The notes: a model not told the origin generated them from the sequence alone. A DNA stretch of 64,000 bases from Castanea sativa (GCF_040712315.1 NC_134014.1:10782244-10846243); one strand, 5' to 3'. Counted from the stretch's first letter, positions 11,168-23,480 are shown. A program made the numbers and translations.

Positions 11168-12260
11168 CCAAATAAGCGTAAAAGATTGTGAATGGCTAAA
11201 CTTTGTACTAGACCATTCGTTAATCTACATATAATTTTGAGAATATATTTGCGCTTATATTCAATATTTAAAGAAGCTAAGTTTACCCATGATTCATGAA
11301 GTTAAAATAGCAATCATGGAACGTTTATATACGCAAAGAACAAACATAAATGCTTTGAGAACCATAAGCTTGTAAGATAGGGGAAGGAGAATGAGATAAG
11401 CGAATACATTCACACGCCAACACCAATATGTGTGTGTGTGTTTCTCAAAAAAAAAAACCATAAGTTTGTAATTAACAATGGTTTTTTTATATATAATTAT
11501 TTTATAATTTGATAGTTATAATGGGAGTTGAGAAATTTGAATTCCAGATGTTTTCGTTAAAAATATTTGAACGACAAAGCTTGTGATGAATAACAATGTA
11601 TTTCTGTTCAAATTACAAATTTGCTTACGTTGTTGGGACTAATTAACTCCCATACCTAAGTTATACAAAAAGAAAAACAAAATTGAGATTTTTTTTTAGC
11701 AAAAAAAAAAATTGAGATTTGAAAAAAATTGATGTTTCAGATTCGGGGAAGAAGATGAAAGCAAGAAGCAACAAATAAAGAAAAAGCAACCCACGTGCAC
11801 AAAAATAATAGAGATAATTTTTGTGCACAAAACTCTATTCTACAATAACTCCAATGTTTTCAAACAAAAAACAGAAAATGAAAAAAAAAAAAATCTCCAA
11901 TGTAATTGGGGGTATGACATCTACTGTACTGTGTAGTTACGGTTCTTCGAATATTTTGGGATATGATACACAATATAAAATTATTATTAATGTGATGTGA
12001 ATTACTAATGAATGTAACATAATTACTATAATGTGTACAAAACCAAAATGACCAAATAAAGAAAAAAGAGTAAGCATGTGTTATCATGTGACTTGGTGGG
12101 AATTATCACCATTTTTTACATAAATACTACTTTATTTGGCACTTGACCGGTGTAATATGAAAAATTAGATATGAGAAAAAAATATTATGTATAGTTTTAT
12201 TATTAGTATATCGTAACAAAAATAATAAAAATTGAAGGTAGAGTAGAATTTCCCTCTCCC

Positions 12261-12392
12261 AATCTATCTATTGATTCTAGAAAGTTTAAATCCTTTTTTA
12301 TTCTAAGATAAATATCTTAGAATAAAAAAGGATTTAAAAATTTATCTTAGAATAAAAAAGGATTTAAACTTTCTAGAATCTATAGATAGATT
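12261..12392. repeat. Long hairpin in tandem unit 1
   Basis: The arms begin AATCTATCTATTGATTCTAG and end with the complementary CTAGAATCTATAGATAGATT. This copy has an additional duplicate of the TTAGAATAAAAAAGGATTTA arm. Confidence 0.8.
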
Positions 12393-13589
12393 AGAAGAAC
12401 ATTATAAGCCTACGTGTTAACTCCCCAACCTCATCTGGAGATTAAATATTTTTTCATTAAAAAAAGGACTCAAATGGAAAGATGCTCCAAACCAATGCTT
12501 GGAACCATGTGGGGCTAGTACACCTTCAAATATTCTTGATAGATCTATAATATGAATCTCAATCATTTGGGTAAATTAATAATTATATAAATATGTTGGT
12601 TCCAATAAGCTTAATCAGTAAAGTCTCTAATGGTTGAATAAGAAGAGATTTGGGTTCAATCTCCATTTACACGAAAAACTTATTAGCATCTTGGTACGAT
12701 GATAGAGCTATCATATTATCAAGAAGTTAAGAAAGCAATTATGGAACTTTTATATATGCAAAGAACAAACATAAATGCTTTCAAAACCATAAGCTCGTAA
12801 TTAACAATGGTTTTTTATATATAATTATTTTATAATTTGATAGTTATAATGGGAGTTGAGAAATTTGAATTCTAGATGTTTTCGTTAAAAATATTTGGAC
12901 GACAAAGCTTGTGACGAATAACAACATATTTCTGTTCAAATTACAAATTTGTTTACACTGTTGGGACTAATTAACTCCCATACCTAACTTATACGAAAAG
13001 AAAAACAAAATTGAGATTTTTTTTGAGCAAAAAAAAAATTGAGATTTGAAATAAATTGATGTTTCATTTTCGAGGAAGAAGATGGAAGCAAAAAGCAACA
13101 AATAAAGAAAAAGAAACCCACGTGCACAAAAATAATGGAGATAATTTTTGTGCACAAAACTCTATTCTACAATAACTCCAATGTTTCAAACAAAAAACAG
13201 AAAATGAAAAAAAAAAAAAAAAAATCTCCAATGTATTTGGGGGTATGACATCTACTGTACTGTGTAGTTATGGTTCTTCGAATATTTTGGGATATGATAC
13301 ACAATATAAAATTATTATTAATGTGATGTGAATTACTAATGAATGTAACATAATTACTATAATGTGTATAAAACCAAAATGACCAAATAAAAAAAAGAGT
13401 AAGCATGTGTTATCATGTGACTTGGTGGGAATTATCACCATTTTTTACATAAATACTACTTTATTTGGCACTTGACCGATGTAATATGAAAAATTAGATA
13501 TGAGAAAAAAATATTATGTATAATTTTATTATTAGTATATCGTAACAAAAATAATAAAAATTGAAGGTAGAGTAGAATTTCTCTCTTCC

Positions 13590-13692
13590 AATCTATCTAT
13601 TGATTCTAGCAAGTTTAAATCCTTTTTTAATCTAAGATAAATATCTTAGAATAAAAAAGGATTTAAACTTTCTAGAATCTATAGATAGATTG
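13590..13692. repeat. Long hairpin in tandem unit 2
   Basis: A 103-bp near-perfect palindrome of the same family as at 12261; the inner arms read AAATCCTTTTTTAATCTAAG and CTTAGAATAAAAAAGGATTT. Confidence 0.8.
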
Positions 13693-14877
13693 GAAGAACA
13701 TTATAAGCCTACGTGTTAACTCCCCAACCTCATCTAGAGATTAAATATTTTTTCATTAAAAAAAGGACTCAAATGGAAAGATGCTCCAAACCAATGCTTG
13801 GAACCATGTGGGCTAGCACACATTCAAATATTCTTGATAGATCTATAATATGAATCTCAATCATTTGGGTAAATTAATAATTATATAAATATGTTGGTTC
13901 TAATTAGCTTAACCGGTAAAGTCTCTAATGGTTGAATAAAAGATTTGGGTTCAATCTTCGTTTACATGAAAAACTTATTAGTATCTTGGTACGATGATAG
14001 AACTATCATATTATCAAGAAGTTAAAAAAGCAATTATGGAACTTTTATATATGCAAAGAACAAACATAAATGCTTTCAAAACCATAAGTTCGTAATTAAC
14101 AATGGTTTTTTATATATAATTATTTTATAATTTGATAGTTATAATGGGAGTTGAGAAATTTGAATTCTAGATGTTTTCGTTAAAAATATTTGAACGACAA
14201 AGCCTGTGACGAATAACAATATATTTCTGTTCAAATTACAAATTTGCTTACGCTGTTGGGACTAATTAACTCCCATACCTAAGTTATACGAAAAGAAAAA
14301 CAAAATTGAGATTTTTTTTTGAGCAAAAAAAAAAATTGAGATTTGAAATAAATTGATGTTTCATTTTCGAGGAAGAAGATGGAATCAAAAAGCAACAATA
14401 AAGATAAAGAAACCCACGTGCACAAAAATAATGGAGATAATTTTTGTGCACAAAACTCTATTCTACAATAACTCCAATGTTTCAAACAAAAAACAGAAAA
14501 TGAAAAAAAAAAAAAAAATTCTCCAATGTATTTGGGGGTATGACATCTACTGTACTGTGTAGTTATGGTTCTTCGAATATTTTGGGATATGATACTCAAT
14601 ATAAAATTATTATTAATGTGATGTGATGTAACATAATTACTATAATGTGTACAAAACCAAAATGACCAAAAAAGAAAGAAGAAGAGAGTAAGCATTTCTT
14701 ATCATGTGACTTGGTGGGAATTATCACCATTTTTTACATAAATACTATTTTATTTGGCACTTGACCGGTGGAATATGAAAAATTAGATATGAGAAAAAAA
14801 TATTATGTATAATTTTATTATCAGTATATTGTAACAAAAATAATAAAAATTGAAGGTAGGGTAGATTTCCCTCTCCC

Positions 14878-14980
14878 AATCTATCTATAGATTCTAGAAA
14901 GTTTAAATCATTTTTTAATCTAAGATATTTTTTCTTAGATTAAAAAATGATTTAAACTTTCTAGAATCTATAGATAGATT
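14878..14980. repeat. Long hairpin in tandem unit 3
   Basis: A 103-bp palindrome in which both arms carry the same change relative to unit 2: AAATCATTTTTTAATCTAAG pairs exactly with CTTAGATTAAAAAATGATTT. Confidence 0.8.
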
Positions 14981-15272
14981 AGAAGAACATTATAAGCCGA
15001 CGTGTTAACTCCCCAACCTCATCTGGAGATTAAATATTTTTTCATTAAAAAAAGGACTCAAATGGAAAGATGCTCCAAATATTCTTGATAGATTTATAAT
15101 ATGAATCTCTATCATTTGGGTAAATTGAATAATTATATAAATATGTGGATTCCAATTAGCTTAATCAGTAAAGTCTCTGATGGTTAAATAAGAGATTTGA
15201 GGTTCAATCTCCGTTTACACTAAAAATTAATTAGTATCTTAGTACGATGATAGAGCTATCGTATTATTAAGA

Positions 15273-17238
15273 GTGGACATTATAAGTTGAAACTCTCTAA
15301 AAAAAAATAAATAAATAAATATGCTTCCAGTTCCAACTTCCAAGTTGCCTTGAATGTGTCCGCAAACATCTTATTCCCCCCACACCTTTGCCTACCCAAG
15401 CGAAAGACTCGAATATTTTTGCTTCTTAATGAAGCTCAATATCAAAGGCATGAGCTTAGCAGTACTACGTAGAGTTCACGTATAAAAAAAAATTAAAAAA
15501 GAATTATGTTAGGCTTAGCATAATAAAATACATCCAATAAAAAAGAGAGAAACACTTGATTTGATGGATGGGGTGGTAAAAACCCTCGACCCATCGGTTG
15601 GCTTAACAAACATAGGCTCCTTGCAGTTGATTGGCTAAAGAAACTAACTAGGGTCTTAGCTTAGGGCCTATTTGGTATTTGGTTTGTGTTTTCATTTTTT
15701 TTTTTTTTGTGTGGGTGTTTTGAGAAATTGTTCTCAAAAATAGTTTTCAAGTGGTTTTTTCAACACGCAAAATTTGTTATACTCAATCCTTCTTTTCTTC
15801 ACAAAAACAAACAAACAAAACAAAATTGATTTACACAAATCTAGCCAAACCCTTCACCGTACCTAAACTACCAATTGAATTAAAAAAAAAAAAAAAAAAC
15901 CTACATTCAACAAAAAAAAAAATCTCGTGGTGATCCAGTGGTTCTTTGGTGGATCTCAAGATGGTTCTTGCAATGCTTTGTTGGTCTTGCAATGGATCTC
16001 AAGACCGGTCTCACGGTGCCCCATTGGTCTCACAGTGATTAGCCACCCCCATGGTGCTCCATTCTCTTGCATTGGTCAGTTTGTCCTTGTGGTTTGTTGA
16101 TTGCTTAAATTTACATTATTATCTAGTTTTAGTAGACAATATCACATTAATTTTATGTTTAATTATAAGTAAATATGTGAATTTGAAAGATTTCTTTGAA
16201 ATATATTAATTATGTGTATTTCTCTTTTGTAAGAGATTAAAACTAATCAACTAATTATGTAGACATGTAATTAAGAGAATCCAGTGGTCAAGATCAATTG
16301 GGGTATTTTTTTCAAGTATTAAATAAGTCAAAACCGTGTAAGAATAAAAAGCGGAAGAAAGAAATTTGTTCAAGTCAAAAATGGAAAAATCTTGATATGG
16401 ACACATCATACACTATTTCAGTATTTTTTGCCATTACTTCTTTCACAAATATCTGATTGACCTGTTTTTTGTGGTTACTGAAAGAAGACTTGAAAATCTA
16501 CAACTTTGTAGTTTACTACAAATTTAGAAAATATTGTTTTTTAGGTCAAATCAAATGTGGGTTGGAAACAAATAATGGATAAATTAAATCAAGGCTCACA
16601 TCTTAAATCTAAGAGATTTTCACTTTTTCTTTTGGAGGAGATTGAGGTTATAGAGGAGGGAAAACCCTAGAATGTTTTTCATTTTTAATTTGTTTTACTT
16701 CTTTTAGACGTTTAACATGTTTTTTTATGGATTTATTTTGCACAACTATGTGTGCCTAAATCTCTAGTTAGGTGGATCATTGAATCCCTATTGTTTTTCT
16801 CCATTAATTTCTCTTAAATTTATTTTGCTATTTTCAATTGTAGTTTCAATATTATCTTGCTCCATCTTTGGGTAGAAAAATAAACAAACAACTATTTTTA
16901 TTTTTTGTTTAATAATAGAGGGTTTTACATTAGTGTAAATCATTTACCTAGATATTATTTCTTGTGAAAAATCTACTTTTGAGTTTGCATAATTGCATAA
17001 TTGCATAATTTTAATCAAAACATGGTTCGGTTGTGGTTGAGAGAGAGATAAAGGTTTGAACAAAAAGGGGAAAAAAATTATTATATTGTTACGGTGATTT
17101 TGAGAACAAAAATTGATGAGAGAAAACATAAAATTATATATATTTTTAAAAATTACTAATTGAGATAACTAGAATTTATCATTCACTTTTAAACTCAAAA
17201 AATATGTATATAAGCAAAGAATTTATGTATTATATTAT
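15273..17238. other. Intergenic, no gene seen
   Basis: AT-rich DNA with A/T runs. A slightly richer stretch at about 15930-16090 repeats words such as GGTCTCAC and GGATCTCAAGA but shows no coding frame. Confidence 0.5.
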
Positions 17239-17250
17239 TAATGCATAACT

Positions 17251-19298
17251 TTTTTTTTGAAGAGGAAACGATAGTAGACTTTATTAATTGAGAACAAAAA
17301 ATACAATGGGGAAGAGAATTAAGGACATATGACCCCTTTTTTCTCTTTTGCATCACTAGCATATGCTAGAGAGCACGATTACATAGTAAGAAACAAAGAA
17401 AAAACTTCAAAATTCAAATTACTGTAAGAAAAAATGAATCTTCACTTGGATGCCCAGAAAACCTAAAAAATGCCAAACGACACCTTCTTGATTTACATGG
17501 ACATCAACGTGATGAGTTTTTTTTTTTCCTACTTAGAAGTGTCTTCATGCCCGGCATGGTTGCCCTACAACCTCTATTGATCCCATAGTTGACACAACAC
17601 CTTGCTCATTCTCCACAATTCTATGTTCCTTTTTTCCCTTAACACTTGTAGCCTCCTTATTCATATTTTCTTCTTGCTTCTTGTTATGCCCAAGCTCCAT
17701 GTCAACAATTGAAGAATTGATAAGAGTCTGAGGTCTTGTGGTAAGCCTCTTCCAATTCATCATTGCTTCAAGCTTCCAATTGTAGAATTCTCCACGAACT
17801 CAACTTTTTTTGGGCTATGCAAGGATTGACCCACACCTTTATCTATATTACCACTTCTTTTGGGCTGGCCCTTGCTAGTAGTCTTGTTTCCTATCACGTT
17901 ACCACAACCAACCTTGAAACCTCTCTTTGATACCTCAAAAATCGGTGGAGATATTTGCTCACTTTGTTTCCCCATTAAGTCACGATTAAGCTAGGATGAC
18001 AATATCCTCATCCATGACTACTATCTCAATCAAGTCGGAGGAAATCACGTTATTATCTGGCACGCAGTCAGTTAAAATTGTTTTTGAATTTGAAAACTCT
18101 GAATTGGTTTGGATGGCACAATCAGTCTCCATAACCAACTCCTCAAAAACAAGAACATGATTCTTCATAGTCAAGATTGCAACCTTCTCGACTATAACAC
18201 CACCATTTGTTGGAGCACCATCGAAACTACCACCTTTAGGTAAACTACCCACCTGCGTTGAAGATATCCTTTCACTTCCACATCCAATTGTTAGATAACT
18301 CTGCTCATTTATCTTCCTTTGTGAAGAACCCCGATTCCCTTGATCAGCTTGGACATCATCATCCCACCGCCCCGGGTTACGTCTTGCTTTGTTTGTATTA
18401 CCATTATTTCTATGATACCCCACCTTCAACCACTCCCCATAAGGAAGACACCCTATTTTTGGTCCCTTTGAACAAAACAATCCCTAACCTCATGACCAAT
18501 CTGACCACACTGATAACAAAGCCCAACTAAACGTTCGTACTTGAAACCAATACAAACCTTATCTCCTTCAGGATTGGTGACAACTCCTCCTCGACGTAAT
18601 GGTTTATCCAATGGCAACTCCACCCTTACTCTGATAAAACGAGCTTGGTCAAACGAAAACGCCTTCAAATCAACTTCCAGTACTTCACCCAAACCACTAC
18701 CAATATCCCTGCCCACCTTTTCCACTAACAAATCAAAAGGTAAACCCTATACCTAAACCCACATCAGCATTGAAGTGAATCTAACCGAAGTGGCTATCAT
18801 ACCTCTCTCCCATCTTCGTAAGTCGTAACGCCAGAGGGTGGTCCTCAAAATTCCACAGACCATTTGCTAGCACCCACTGCAATTGACTCTCCATTGAAAA
18901 TTTGAATTGAAAAAGATCATCCCCCACGTCAACAATGTGTAAATCCGAGCCCATCTTCCACACAAACCTTAGCAAATCCTTGGCCACATGCTGGTTGAAA
19001 GCTCGTGTAGTGAGAAACCTCCCCAACAAACTAAGGGAACATTTTTCCAACATCGTTTCCCTTTGTGGGACCCCAACCTTAATGACTTCCCCCTCCTCCT
19101 CCGTCAAAGTTATACTTTGCAACTTGTTTATAAAATCCGAATCCATCATGTGAATAGGAAAACACTAAATAGACCCCACTAAACTTGAATAAAGTTGCAA
19201 ACAGGCACTGAGAATTAACTATTCCTCACCCAAAGTGCGAGAAGAAAATCTCTCCCTAGAGAGAAAAATACTCACCTAGAGTGAGAAGTAGCTCATCC
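17251..19298 (-). mobile_element. LINE-derived insertion carrying only ORF1, with poly(A) end and TSD
   Basis: TAATGCATAACT is repeated exactly at 17239-17250 and 19299-19310. Inside the left copy is a T-run (a poly(A) on the minus strand), so the element reads right to left. It holds a 5' leader (19298-19150) and a DUF4283/zinc-knuckle ORF1. No reverse transcriptase or endonuclease is seen in its 2.05 kb. See the separate finding. Confidence 0.8.
17545..19149 (-). pseudogene. Plant L1 LINE ORF1 (DUF4283 + CCHC zinc knuckle), broken
   Basis: ORF1 proteins of plant L1-type elements bind RNA and form the nucleoprotein particle for retrotransposition. The reading starts at ATG 19149 (MMDSDFINKLQSITLTEEE). 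The DUF4283 core follows (LLGRFLTTRAFN, VWKMGSDLHIVDVGDDLFQF, WNFEDHPLAL). Stops interrupt it near 18780 and 18755, where WVQVYGLPF would be expected but TAG codons are read. The frame resumes at 18731 (KPLRRGGVV, KYERLVGLCYQCGQIGHEV) with a CCHC knuckle, then shifts again near 18470 to YGEWLKVG. The last frame ends at 17545. At least two stops and two shifts make this a pseudogene. The protein family is recognised from motif order, not from a search. Confidence 0.8.
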
Positions 19299-19432
19299 TA
19301 ATGCATAACTAATTACAATCAACTTGTAAGCATATCTTTCTTAAAAAAAACACTTGAAAGCATATATTTGCGGGCAATGGAACTGTCCAAGTTTTTAAGA
19401 GATAGCGATATGATTGCAATTTATATATATAT

Positions 19433-19812
19433 AAGAATCCATCTGATTGCAATCTTACTAGAGAATTTAATAAACTATAGTGCATTCACGCGAAGAAAAC
19501 CAAATAAAACATCTTTCAAAACGTATTTCTAGATCGTCGTTGATTTTGTTATATAAAAAAAAAAAAATGGTCGTTGATTTAGAAACCTTGGACCACCTGG
19601 CCAATCAGAAACGAAGAGAAGCTAGTTTAAGAATCCATATGATTGCACTTACTAGAGAATTTAATAAACTGTAGTGCATCCACGCGAAGAAAACCAAATA
19701 AAACATCTCTCTAAACGTATTTCTAGATGGTCGTTGACTTTGTTATAAAAAAAAATGGTCGTTGATTTAGATACCTTGGACCACCTGGCCAATCAGAAAG
19801 GAAGACAAGCTA
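19433..19812. repeat. Tandem duplication, period 196 bp
   Basis: The segments 19433-19628 and 19629-19812 share AAGAATCCAT, TACTAGAGAATTTAATAAAC, CACGCGAAGAAAACC and TTGGACCACCTGGCCAATCA. Each copy has its own small indels, so the duplication is not recent. It lies upstream of the small gene at 20163. Confidence 0.8.
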
Positions 19813-20054
19813 GAGTTGTCCTTGAAATAAATCTATGAAGATTCTACCTTCCCCAAAAGAATGACCCGCCAAGTTTTTTTTTTTTTGAGAATACTAAATA
19901 CTTTTAACATACGGAGAGAGGAATGACCCGCCAAGTTTGTTTTCTTTTTCATTGTTAAGAATAGAGATGTGAATAAAATGTTTGTTTGTGGGTCCATGAG
20001 GTGGGGAAGCTAGCTAGGCTGGTAGAGGAGAGGGCACTCTGTTGTGTGTGATTT

Positions 20055-20064
20055 CTATATAATG
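20055..20064 (+). promoter_or_regulatory. TATA box of the small ORF
   Basis: CTATATAATG lies about 100 bp upstream of the ATG at 20163 and would set transcription start near 20090. Confidence 0.5.
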
Positions 20065-20162
20065 GGGCTTCGCCTGTAACCTTTAGAGTATAGGAAAGCA
20101 AAGAGAAAGTTTATTACTTATTGCTTTGTAGATTTGTTGTGGTGTTAAGTGTTAAGTTGAGC

Positions 20163-20336
20163 ATGGCATCTCGCTCTCACTCTCAGGCAGAGCTTGAAAA
20201 GGTTGGGAAGGAAGGGTTTGCTATGATAGACAAGTACTTCTATGGCCGACCAAGTAGGCCACCAGAGGTCTGGAAGGTACAAGTTAGCCAAACTGTCCGT
20301 GTGACTTATTATATTGATGTTAAGAAAAACCGCTGA
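20163..20336 (+). CDS. Small hypothetical protein, 57 aa
   Basis: I do not recognise this protein. It starts at ATG 20163 in good plant context (TTGAGCATGGC); an in-frame TTG further upstream is not a credible start. The product is MASRSHSQAELEKVGKEGFA... followed by a Tyr/Arg/Pro-rich middle (DKYFYGRPSRPPE) and a basic end. There is no signal peptide, membrane segment or Cys motif. It has a TATA box, a 70-nt leader and a TGA stop. The 3' sequence ends in an A-run (about 20492-20511), which is also what a processed retrocopy would show. It could be a true stress- or development-related small gene, or a retroposed copy of one. Conserved-looking composition raises it above a chance ORF. Confidence 0.5.
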   Translation: MASRSHSQAELEKVGKEGFAMIDKYFYGRPSRPPEVWKVQVSQTVRVTYYIDVKKNR

Positions 20337-21633
20337 TTCAGGGGGTCGCAGCCTGATTCATTATCCTTGTGTGCATATGCACACTGATCTCTTGTTTTTC
20401 TTCTTTTTCGCTGAACTGTGATGGACTGGTGATTATGGACTGCTATGCTAGTTTATGCTTTTCTTTGTGTTTTTTTTACCTTAGTACTTCATAGAAAAAA
20501 AAAAAAAAAAAAACCTCCTCGTGTAATACTAAAGTAGCATAGACCAAATAGCAGTTCTGTACTTTGTATTTGCAGAATATTAAGTACTACTTTGTATTTT
20601 CTAGCTGTGTTTACTATTCTATAAGAGTTTCCTCCTCTATTATCATGGTCACTGTTACAACAACTTTTTAATGACTTATTTAGGTGGTATATTTTGATTT
20701 GATCAAAATCACTTTTTACGTGAAAACTTAATGCAAATAAACTTTTATTATGAATCAATCACAACATGTCATATAAACAATTGTGAAAATTTTGGTGTAT
20801 ATAAACTTATTTATTATCATACTATCTCTCTTTCACATAAAGGATTTTTTCTTTTTGGTGTATATCCCGTAACAAATGGAAGAAGGGAATTTGAACCCAA
20901 ATCGATCTGTTGAATATGGGTAACTAAGAAGTACCACTTAACTATAAGATTTGTGGCAAACAATTAATTGTAGCTTCCATTTCAAGTTTTCAACCAATTG
21001 GGGTTGCCAAGCAATTCGTTATACACGGATCATGGGTGCAATCTGAAGAGCCTTTAACTCCATTTCTTAGTAATCCAACTTCTGTTACTGAGCTTCCTGA
21101 TTTGGCATTCGAGATGGATGCCCAGGTTTGTGAGATATGGATGTGTTGAAAGCTTGGTTTTTTTGGCGACACGACCAAACAAACAAAGGTTGAATCAGCC
21201 TATCACATCAGTTAGGTAGTCCTCAAATGGCCAAAAATTTACTTATTTCTCAACTTTCTGTCATCTTTTTTTATAATTAACATAAATATAAATTTTGCAC
21301 CTAGAGGTAGAGGGTGCGTCTCATTTGATTCCTCCCCAAATTTCGGTAATGGGTCATTAGAATAAGACATCTCAGATTCTCACAGAATTATCAAAGCTAT
21401 CTGAAACCATTCGCAACCTCATGTCCTCCATGTTAAAGTAGCTAGAATTTCATCCTCTCAGCTGTAATCCTATAACAAATCTGTTGAGGAACAAGCTATC
21501 TTTGTACATTCAATAACAACAAAAATTGCAACAAACAAATCCAAATTCAAAAATTCCAGGTGAATCTTACCGCTCAAATGAGGAGCTAGTGTTCATATAG
21601 CCAGTCATGCCTCAACTCATTCTGTTGTATACT

Positions 21634-21677
21634 GTCCCACACCGCTTAGATTGTAGATTCTACATAAGTTTATAATA
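21634..21677 (+). promoter_or_regulatory. Pol III promoter (USE + TATA) of 7SL copy 2
   Basis: USE GTCCCACACCG at 21634-21644 and TATA TTATAATA at 21670-21677, with a gap of 25 bases. This is the most canonical promoter among the 7SL copies here. Confidence 0.75.
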
Positions 21678-21698
21678 GCATCACGTGCATTTCTGCTT

Positions 21699-22003
21699 GC
21701 TGAGTTGGGTAGCGCCAACTTGTAACCTATGTAGGGGCATTAGAGTGGTGGGATAATGGTTCGGCTCACCGGACAGGGTCTGTCTGTGCAATTACCTGGC
21801 CCGCCCGTTCCAAGTTGAGAGCTGGACTTTGTGATTTGGGCTAAGGCCTTGGTTACAAGGTCCCTAAAGTAGAGGGTACTGCGTGAGGCTGGTTTCACAG
21901 AGCAGCGAAGACCTCTCGCTCTCAACAGTGGAAGGATAACGGGCTGGTGTACATCTGGCCCGCATTGCCTGGTTGAGTTGGGCTCCTTAGACCACCACTT
22001 TTT
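21699..22003 (+). ncRNA. 7SL RNA (SRP RNA), copy 2
   Basis: Starts GCTGAGTTGGGTAGCG. The 5' domain is well preserved (CTTGTAACC, GGGGCATTAGAGTGGTG). The S-domain block TCACAGAGCAGCGA and GGAAGGATAACGGGCTGG are present, as is the closing GGTTGAGTTGGGCTCC that pairs with the 5' end. It ends at CTTTTTA, a short T5 terminator. The length is about 305 nt. With an intact USE/TATA it is the best candidate for a working gene here, though the copy also shows changes in CG-rich stems. Confidence 0.75.
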
Positions 22004-22009
22004 AGTTTA

Positions 22010-22780
22010 TTGTCCCTAACATTTCTTTGGATATTTAAGATCAAAAGCCCAGATAACTGATTTTGGGGTTACGAAGTCTGTTGAATTTTTACACTAGAAA
22101 CGAGCAATTCTAGGAAAATGTTAAAAACTTAACTTGCCACACGGCAATTTTTGAATGGTGGGTTTACAACTTTCACTATTTGCTATGGTAAGTTGTAATA
22201 AAAGTTGTGAGACTTTACGCGTCCCTAGCATATATAGGGAATTGTTTTTTTTTTTTTTTTTTTAGAGAGGGAGTTTCAAATTTAGTTCATAACTTTCATC
22301 ACATGATAAGTTATAATAAAAGTTGTGAAACTTTACATGTACCTAGCATTACTTGCAAGTAAAATTTCTATATACTAAAAGAATTCAAAAAGTGAGTTAT
22401 GACTTCAAAAAATGTCAAAAATACTTCTAATCTAATTAGATAATTTTATTCTTAAAAAATAAAAAAATGGGGTCAAAATTGTAATTCATCAAAATAACTA
22501 AAAAAACTACTAGAGAAACTTTTTTTCAAAAAATTAGCACACTCACTATTTCAATATATCTTACGCACATTCGATACATTTTTTTCCCCCTAAAAACTAG
22601 CACACACAAGACCCAGCAATTTACTCCATTTCAAATAATAAATTTTAGTTTCTTAAAAAATCCTTCTTGTGTAACCTCACTAATAATAGATAAAATCAAA
22701 TTAAAAAATTACATTAAACTCAAAATAAAAGAAGAGCCTCGTCACGCGTGCGGACACTTGTGATGAGGCTAGTTATTGTT
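22010..22780. other. Intergenic between 7SL copy 2 and IBR3 end copy
   Basis: There is no gene. Two similar short blocks (AAGTTGTAATAAAAGTTGTGA near 22191 and AGTTATAATAAAAGTTGTGA near 22309) form a local repeat of about 120 bp. Confidence 0.5.
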
Positions 22781-23344
22781 ATTTTTAATGTAGAGTACAT
22801 ATAAGAAAAAGTGTGCCTATAGAATTCTCAATAAAAAAAGATTTAAACGAAAAGAAGTAAATGAATTACTAAAATTGAATTGAAAGTTCAAATTCATTTA
22901 TACAAGGTTGCATTTGGATTATTAAATTTGGATTTAGATTTTGATCAATAGATTTGTCATGCCTTGATTACAAATCCATCAATTTTAGATATCATTTCAA
23001 ATCCAAAGATTTTAAAGGTTTATTAAATTCTTGGTGGATTTGATCAAATTCAAATCCTTGACTTTTTAAAATTATCCAAACAAGAGATTTGGATTTATCC
23101 ACACCCAAATCCAAATATCCAAATGCACCATTGTATTATTCAGTTTCAGTTATTATATTTCACCAAGAGATACATTCTACCATAAATTAATCAACTTTAG
23201 GCTTATTTTCTGCCTTACTATGGATAAATTACAGTGCCCTCTCCCCTTGAGATTATTCTCTTCTTTTATATTTTCAATTAAGGAAAAAATAAAATGATCC
23301 TGCTCCGACAAATTCACTTCAAAGTTCAAAACCTTCAAAGCCTA

Positions 23345-23480
23345 GCCCTCTGCAGTTTCAACTTGCCAATAGTACCCAAGTGGACTTCATCTGGACCATC
23401 TGCAATTCATAGCGTTCTTGCTGTGACCCAAAGATGTGCCAGAACGGTATCAGAAGATACACCAGCTCCACCATGCAATT
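23345..23480 (-). pseudogene. Partial copy of the last IBR3 exon
   Basis: This segment matches 26577-26710, the C-terminal exon of the neighbouring acyl-CoA dehydrogenase gene (translation includes WTSSG on the antisense reading and, in the coding direction, [21 protein letters not shown] sequence). It breaks off at the duplication junction, where the next base block starts a second copy of the 20.84-kb sequence. No upstream exons are present, so it cannot be a gene. Confidence 0.8.

Larger units (their letters stand above)
11298..15272. repeat. Three tandem copies of a 1.3-kb non-coding unit
   Basis: The units run 11298-12722 (1425 bp), 12723-14017 (1295 bp) and 14018 to about 15272. Each contains, in order, a GAAGTTAA-start block, an A/T-rich poly-A/T tract, CCCACGTGCACAAAAAT, a T-rich stretch, GACTTGGTGGGAATTATCACC and then a long hairpin. 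The first copy is longer because of an extra CT/GT-rich insert near 11365-11460 and a duplicated hairpin arm. Copies 2 and 3 are the most alike. Short ORFs seen in all three are translations of the T-rich tract and carry no domain. Confidence 0.85.

Noticed and set aside
11860..14695. Hydrophobic Phe/Tyr-rich ORFs repeated in the tandem units (membrane peptide family?)
   Set aside because: They are translations of T-rich tracts, differ in frame and length among the units, and have no shared start or domain.
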